DNA of 64,000 bases from Gallaecimonas kandeliae. Lineage in GTDB: Bacteria; Pseudomonadota; Gammaproteobacteria; Enterobacterales; Gallaecimonadaceae. How positions within the stretch are numbered: the stretch's first letter is position 1; each line of letters opens with the position of its first letter. Below are positions 59,637 through 64,000 of the stretch, piece after piece. The position numbers and the translations under genes were made by a program. Under the pieces are notes generated by a model. It was not told where the DNA came from. It ran no database searches and saw only the letters and a program-made list of their open reading frames with translations. The stretch is from NCBI RefSeq assembly GCF_030450055.1, contig NZ_CP118480.1, positions 895,415 to 959,414 of the forward strand, given 5' to 3'.

Positions 59637-60302
59637 ATGCGAGCCCTGACCCTGCTGCTGTTGCTGGCCCTGGCCGGCTGCCAGAGCGCCCGTTACGACA
59701 TCGCCACCCCCGAGCCTGGCGAGCAGGACTGGGCGCCGACCCTGGTGCAGGGCGACAAGGCGCAGGGCGAGGACGGCAGCCTCTACGCCAAGCCGAGCAT
59801 GCTGACCCTCTTCCAGGACCGCCGGGCCTACCGGGTCGGGGACATCCTCACCATAGTGCTCAACGAACAGACCCAGTCGTCCAAGAAGGCCGACACCAGC
59901 CTGGACAAGAGTTCCAGCGTCGGCCTGGCCGCCCCTCAGTTGGGCAATAAGGAACTGGGTGACCTCAGTGCCACCCTGGACGGCAAGCGCGCCTTTGCCG
60001 GCGGCGCCAGCGCCAGCCAGCAGAACTCCCTGTCCGGCTACATCACCGTCACCGTGGCCAAGGTGCTGGCCAACGGCGTGTTGGCGGTGAGGGGGGAGAA
60101 GTGGATCCGCCTCAACCAGGGGGACGAGTTCCTGCGCCTGCGCGGCCTGGTGCGGGTGGACGACATCGACGGCCAGAACCGGATCTCTTCCCAGCGGGTG
60201 GCCAACGCCCAGATCACCTACGCCGGGCGCGGCTCCCTGGCCGAGGCCAACCAGCCCGGCTGGTTGACCCGCTTCTTCCAAAGCCCGCTTTTCCCCTTCT
60301 GA
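59637..60302 (+). CDS. flgH: Flagellar L-ring lipoprotein FlgH
   Basis: The 221-aa protein has a lipoprotein signal with lipobox LAGC (Cys15), [28 protein letters not shown] and [19 protein letters not shown] near the C-terminus. It forms the L ring in the outer membrane. ATG 59637 is preferred to the GTG six bases upstream. Confidence 0.95.
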   Translation: MRALTLLLLLALAGCQSARYDIATPEPGEQDWAPTLVQGDKAQGEDGSLYAKPSMLTLFQDRRAYRVGDILTIVLNEQTQSSKKADTSLDKSSSVGLAAPQLGNKELGDLSATLDGKRAFAGGASASQQNSLSGYITVTVAKVLANGVLAVRGEKWIRLNQGDEFLRLRGLVRVDDIDGQNRISSQRVANAQITYAGRGSLAEANQPGWLTRFFQSPLFPF

Positions 60303-60315
60303 TTTGGAGCCTGCC

Positions 60316-61422
60316 ATGCGCTGTTTCGCTTTGCTGTTGGCCCTCTTTTCCTCCCTGGCGGTGGCCCAGAGCCGGCCGCTGCTGGACATCGCCGACGTCC
60401 AGGGCCTGCGTGAAAACCAACTGGTGGGCTACGGCCTGGTGGTGGGCCTGTCCGGCACAGGCGACCGCAACCAGGTGAAGTTCACCAGCCAGTCCATGAC
60501 CAACATGCTCAAGCAGTTCGGGGTGCAGTTGCCGGCCAACATCGACCCCAAGCTCAAGAACGTGGCGGCCGTGTCGGTGCACGCCACCCTGTCCAGCGTC
60601 GCCGGCCGCGGCCAGACCCTGGACGTGACCGTCTCTTCCATCGGTGACGCCAAGAGCCTGATGGGCGGCAGCCTGCTGATGACGCCCCTGCGCGGCGTGG
60701 ACGGCGAAGTCTACGCCGTGGCCCAGGGCAACCTGGTGGTGGGCGGCCTCAAGGCCGACGGCAACGACGGCTCTTCCGTCACCGTCAACGTGCCCACCGT
60801 CGGCCTCATCCCGGGCGGCGCCACCATCGAAAAAGAAGTGCCCGCTGCCCAGCCCAAGCCCCAGGTGGTGCTCAACCTCAAGGTGCCCAATTACAAGACG
60901 GCCCGTAACGTCGAGCTCGCCATCAACAAGGTATTCGGCCCCCAGGTGGCCGCCGCCCAGAACGCCGGCCGCATCCTGGTGCGGGCCCCCATGGACAAGG
61001 AGCAACGGGTGGTGTTCATGTCCATGCTCCAGGACATCCAGGTTCAGATGGGCCGCCAGCGTCCAAGGGTGGTGTTCAACAGCCGTACCGGCACCGTCGT
61101 CATGGGCCAGGACGTCAAGGTCCACAAGGCCGCCGTCACCCACGGCAGCCTGACGGTGACCATCACCGAGGACTACAACGTCTCCCAGCCCAACGGCGGC
61201 GGCTACAAGTCCAGCAACAACGGGCGCACCGTGGTGACCCCCAATTCCAAGATCAACGTCAACCAGGAGAGGCCCAACATGTTCGTCTGGCCCGACGGCA
61301 CCTCCCTGGAGACCATAGTGCAGGCGGTGAACAGCCTGGGGGCCTCCCCCGGGGACATCATGTCGATCCTCCAGGCCCTCGACGAAGCAGGCGCCTTGGA
61401 AGGGGACCTGGTGGTCATTTAA
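60316..61422 (+). CDS. flgI: Flagellar P-ring protein FlgI
   Basis: The 368-aa protein has a signal peptide ([19 protein letters not shown]), [42 protein letters not shown] and [15 protein letters not shown]-like residues. It forms the peptidoglycan-layer bushing. A TTG at 60304 could extend it by four residues. Confidence 0.96.
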   Translation: MRCFALLLALFSSLAVAQSRPLLDIADVQGLRENQLVGYGLVVGLSGTGDRNQVKFTSQSMTNMLKQFGVQLPANIDPKLKNVAAVSVHATLSSVAGRGQTLDVTVSSIGDAKSLMGGSLLMTPLRGVDGEVYAVAQGNLVVGGLKADGNDGSSVTVNVPTVGLIPGGATIEKEVPAAQPKPQVVLNLKVPNYKTARNVELAINKVFGPQVAAAQNAGRILVRAPMDKEQRVVFMSMLQDIQVQMGRQRPRVVFNSRTGTVVMGQDVKVHKAAVTHGSLTVTITEDYNVSQPNGGGYKSSNNGRTVVTPNSKINVNQERPNMFVWPDGTSLETIVQAVNSLGASPGDIMSILQALDEAGALEGDLVVI

Positions 61423-61433
61423 GGAGAACGGAA

Positions 61434-61829
61434 ATGGACGCTATCCAGGCCGCCCAGGGCGGTTTCTACCAGGACAGCAGCCGGCTCAGGAGCCTCAAGG
61501 GCCCAGAGGGGCTCAAGGCCGCCGCCGGCGAGTTCGAAGCCATGTTCCTGCAGATGGTGCTCAAGAACATGCGCCAGGCCTCCCAGGCCCTGGCCGACGA
61601 GGACAACCTCTTCAACAGCCGCCAGCAGCAGTTCTACCAGGCCATGGCCGACGGCCAGTTGAGCAAGGATGTCTCCAGCCGCGCCAACCTGGGGCTGGCC
61701 GATGCCATCAGCCGCCAATGGGGTGGCCTGGCGGCAGAGGAGCTAAAGGAAAAGCCCGAAGCTGTCGCTTCTCACCCTGTAGGAACGGCGGCGCTTCGCC
61801 AGCCCCTTAACAGAACGGGTAAAGCATGA
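61434..61829 (+). CDS. flgJ: FlgJ rod-cap domain only
   Basis: The 131-aa protein holds the FlgJ N-terminal rod-binding domain (AAGEFEAMFLQMVLKNMRQASQAL.., QQFYQAMADGQLSKDVSSRANLGLADAI) and stops before any glucosaminidase domain. Full-length FlgJ is about 300 aa. The peptidoglycan hydrolase must come from elsewhere. It overlaps flgK by four bases. Confidence 0.9.
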   Translation: MDAIQAAQGGFYQDSSRLRSLKGPEGLKAAAGEFEAMFLQMVLKNMRQASQALADEDNLFNSRQQQFYQAMADGQLSKDVSSRANLGLADAISRQWGGLAAEELKEKPEAVASHPVGTAALRQPLNRTGKA

Positions 61830-63163
61830 GTCTGTTGAACAACGCCCTGTCCGGCCTGCAGGCGTCCCAGTACGCCATGAACGCGGCCAGCCAGAACATC
61901 GCCAACCTCAACACCCCCGGCTACAGCCGCCAGCAGGCCTTGCTGGTGGCCCGCAGCGGCGGCGGCTTCGGCACCCTGGAGGCCGGCAACGGCGTCGAGG
62001 TGCAGAGCCTGAGGCGAGTCAGCGACGGTTACCTCACCGCCGCCCTGTGGCGGGCCAACACCCAGAACGGCTACGACGACCAGTTCCAGACCCTTATCGG
62101 CCAGGCCGAGGCCCTGTTCGGCAGCGACGAACTCAGCATCAACGGCGGCCTGGACGGCCTCTTTTCGGCCTTGTCGGCGGCCACTGCCAGCCCCCAGTCC
62201 ATAGCGCCGCGCCAGCAAGTCATTGCCACGGCCCAGGCCCTGGCCGGGCGTTTCAACCAGCTCTCCAGCAACCTGGATCTCCAGGAAAAGCAGCTGGACG
62301 AGCAGGCCGACGCCATGCTGGCCAACATCAACACCCAGGCGGCCGGCGTCGCCAAGCTCAACCAGGCCATAGTGGATGTCCAGGCCAAGGGCGGTAACAC
62401 GGCGGCCTTGGAAGACCAGCGGGACCAGCTGGTCTCGGGGCTGGCCAAGCAGGTCAGCCTCAAGACCCAGCGCCAGGCAGACGGCACCTTGAGCCTGAGT
62501 CTGGCCAGCGGCCAGCCCCTGGTATTGGGGGCCCATGCCGCTACCCTGAGCCGCAGCGGCGACGACATCAGCCTGGAGCTGGGCAAGCAGAGCTTCCAAC
62601 TGCTGAAGGTGGGCGGCTCCCTGGGGGCCAACCGCGATTACAAGACGGGCCAACTGGCCGGGCTGCGCACCAGCCTCAACAGCCAGGCCCAGGCCATCGC
62701 CGACCAGATGAACGGCCAGTTGCAACAGGGTTTCGACCTCAGCGGCAACCCCGGCCAGGCCCTGTTCACCTATGATCCGGCCAACCCCGCCGGCACCCTG
62801 GCCCTGAGCGGCATAACCCCGGAACAGCTCGCCTTCGTCGGCAACGACGGCAGCGGCAATCCTGTCGGCGGCAGCGGTGACAACAGCAACCTGCTGGCCC
62901 TGGTGGACATGAAGCCCGGCTTCTACGACGGCTACAGCCAACTGGTGGGGGACCTGGCGGTCAAGAGCGGCCAGGCCCAAGCCACCGCCAGCGCCAGCGC
63001 CAGCCTGCAGCAGGACGCCCAGGCCCAGCGCGACAACGTCAGCGGCGTCAACCGCGACGAAGAAGCGGCCAGCCTGATGCAGTACATGCAGGCCTACCAG
63101 GCCAACGCCAAGGTCATCACCGCCGCCGATGATCTCTTCCACACCTTGATGGGGATGTTCTGA
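61826..63163 (+). CDS. flgK: Hook-filament junction protein FlgK
   Basis: The 445-aa protein has LLNNALSGLQASQYAMNAASQNIANLNTPGYSRQQ at the N-terminus and VSGVNRDEEAASLMQYMQAYQANAKVITAADDLFHTLM at the C-terminus. It is shorter than E. coli FlgK (547 aa), common in lateral systems. Its stop overlaps flgL. Confidence 0.95.
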   Translation: MSLLNNALSGLQASQYAMNAASQNIANLNTPGYSRQQALLVARSGGGFGTLEAGNGVEVQSLRRVSDGYLTAALWRANTQNGYDDQFQTLIGQAEALFGSDELSINGGLDGLFSALSAATASPQSIAPRQQVIATAQALAGRFNQLSSNLDLQEKQLDEQADAMLANINTQAAGVAKLNQAIVDVQAKGGNTAALEDQRDQLVSGLAKQVSLKTQRQADGTLSLSLASGQPLVLGAHAATLSRSGDDISLELGKQSFQLLKVGGSLGANRDYKTGQLAGLRTSLNSQAQAIADQMNGQLQQGFDLSGNPGQALFTYDPANPAGTLALSGITPEQLAFVGNDGSGNPVGGSGDNSNLLALVDMKPGFYDGYSQLVGDLAVKSGQAQATASASASLQQDAQAQRDNVSGVNRDEEAASLMQYMQAYQANAKVITAADDLFHTLMGMF

Positions 63164-64000
63164 TGCGGGTCAGCAGCGCACAACTCGGCCAATACGTGCT
63201 CAAGGGCCTGGATCGCCAGGGCACCGAGTACGCCAAGGTCATGGAGCAGATGAGCTCCGGTTACCGGATCACCAAGCCGTCGGACGATCCGCTGGGCACA
63301 GTCACCCTGCTGGGGCTCAAGAGCGAGCAGGGCAGCCTGGACCAGTACCGCACCAATATCGGCAACGTCAGCAGCCGCCTGGAAAAGGCGGAGAGCTACC
63401 TGGATTCGAGCTACCAGGTGATGCTGAGGGTCCAGGACCTGACCCTGTCCGGCACCAACGGCGCCGCCACCGACGCCGACCGCCTGGCCTATGCCGGTGA
63501 GCTGCAAAGCCTGAGGGACACCTTGCTGGATTTCGCCAACGCCCAGGACGAAGAGGGCCACTACCTCTTCGGCGGCAGCCAGGTGGACAAGCCGCCCCTG
63601 GTGGACAACGGCAGCGGCACCCTGGTCTACCAGGGCGACAGCCTGGGCCGCCAGGTACAGGTGGCCAAGGGCGTCAGCATGGACGCCAACGAGACGGTGC
63701 AAAACATCTACTTCGCCGGCGGCAACAACTTCTTCGCCGACCTGGACGGCTTCATCCAGCAGCTCCAGACCCCGGGGGCATCTGTCTCTGCCAGCGGGGC
63801 CGCCATGTTGGGCCGCATCGACGGTGCCATCACTGGCATCAACCGCAGCCTGACCGACATCGGCGGCCGCCTGTCCAGCCTGCACAGCCTGGATACGGCC
63901 CAGCAGGACCTGGGTCTCGCCAACGACAAGGTGATAGGGCAGATCCAGGATCTCGATTACGCCGCGGCGGCCGACAAGGTCAACCAGATCCAGTTGACCC
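63163..64000 (+). CDS. flgL: Hook-filament junction protein FlgL (partial, runs off the window)
   Basis: An open frame begins at ATG 63163, overlapping the flgK stop, and continues without a stop to the end of the window (at least 279 codons). It has MRVSSAQLGQYVLKGLDRQGTEYAKVMEQMSSGYRITKPSDDPLGTV at the N-terminus and flagellin-like coiled coils, including FANAQDEEGHYLFGGSQ. The 3' end is missing. Confidence 0.93.
   Translation, partial: MRVSSAQLGQYVLKGLDRQGTEYAKVMEQMSSGYRITKPSDDPLGTVTLLGLKSEQGSLDQYRTNIGNVSSRLEKAESYLDSSYQVMLRVQDLTLSGTNGAATDADRLAYAGELQSLRDTLLDFANAQDEEGHYLFGGSQVDKPPLVDNGSGTLVYQGDSLGRQVQVAKGVSMDANETVQNIYFAGGNNFFADLDGFIQQLQTPGASVSASGAAMLGRIDGAITGINRSLTDIGGRLSSLHSLDTAQQDLGLANDKVIGQIQDLDYAAAADKVNQIQLT

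Noticed and set aside
58068-60389. A 773-codon minus-strand open frame opposite flgF-flgH
   Set aside because: Shadow of three well-supported flagellar genes; no start signal or domain.
1-64000. CRISPR arrays, rRNA or ordinary tRNA genes, insertion sequences
   Set aside because: No regularly spaced direct repeats of CRISPR type, no rRNA or cloverleaf tRNA other than the tmRNA ends, and no transposase or integrase gene was seen.

Overview
The window is about 64 kb of GC-rich chromosome from a gammaproteobacterium. The reasons are the rimM-trmD-rplS order, a one-piece tmRNA with tag ANDETYALAA, Braun-type lipoprotein, RaiA and a lateral-type flagellar cluster arranged as in Vibrio, Aeromonas and Shewanella relatives. 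Gallaecimonas or a close relative is my inference from overall gene content, not something proven here.

Layout. 0-1.7 kb: the 3' part of the rpsP-rimM-trmD-rplS operon. 1.7-11.2 kb: housekeeping and signalling genes, namely a DUF1428 protein, a FAN1-like VRR-NUC nuclease overlapping a penicillin-acylase-family gene, a GGDEF/EAL hybrid, RaiA, a RegB/RegA (PrrB/PrrA)-like redox two-component pair, a cytochrome b561-type protein and a cytochrome c'. 11.28-11.64 kb: ssrA (tmRNA). 11.64-15.7 kb: a lower-GC accessory insert directly after ssrA. It is bounded by inverted repeats, including a perfect 35-bp pair and fragments of the ssrA 3' end. It carries an orphan 449-aa lipoprotein and an AHH-nuclease toxin with an Imm11/DUF1629-type immunity gene. 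No integrase is present.

15.7-29.2 kb: ilvE, then several divergent regulator/enzyme modules (LysR with SDR and tautomerase, AraC with AhpD-like, LysR with quinone-oxidoreductase-like MDR, LysR with SDR and AzoR), which together suggest handling of quinones and electrophiles. Embedded among them is a three-gene operon of a P2A-type ATPase, a methionine-rich secreted repeat protein and a small HMA-like protein. A 125-130 bp intergenic segment is duplicated at 17.3 and 21.1 kb.

29.2-39.4 kb: envelope and transport genes: an ArnT-like GT39, lpp beside an L,D-transpeptidase, MscS and a YrbG-like antiporter, a LysE exporter, a periplasmic catalase-like peroxidase, feoA-feoB with a small Cys-rich protein, and an Mpo1-like protein.

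39.5-64 kb: a secondary (lateral-type) flagellar locus: fliMNPQR-flhBA, a c-di-GMP-I (GEMM-I) riboswitch, motY-lafK, fliEFGHIJ, then convergent flgA-flgM-flgN and divergent flgBCDEFGHIJKL, with flgL running off the window. The regulator LafK is a sigma54 activator and a sigma54-like site precedes flgB. The riboswitch in the motY-lafK leader would place the master regulator directly under c-di-GMP control. That is the observation I would follow first, followed by the ssrA-linked toxin/immunity insert.
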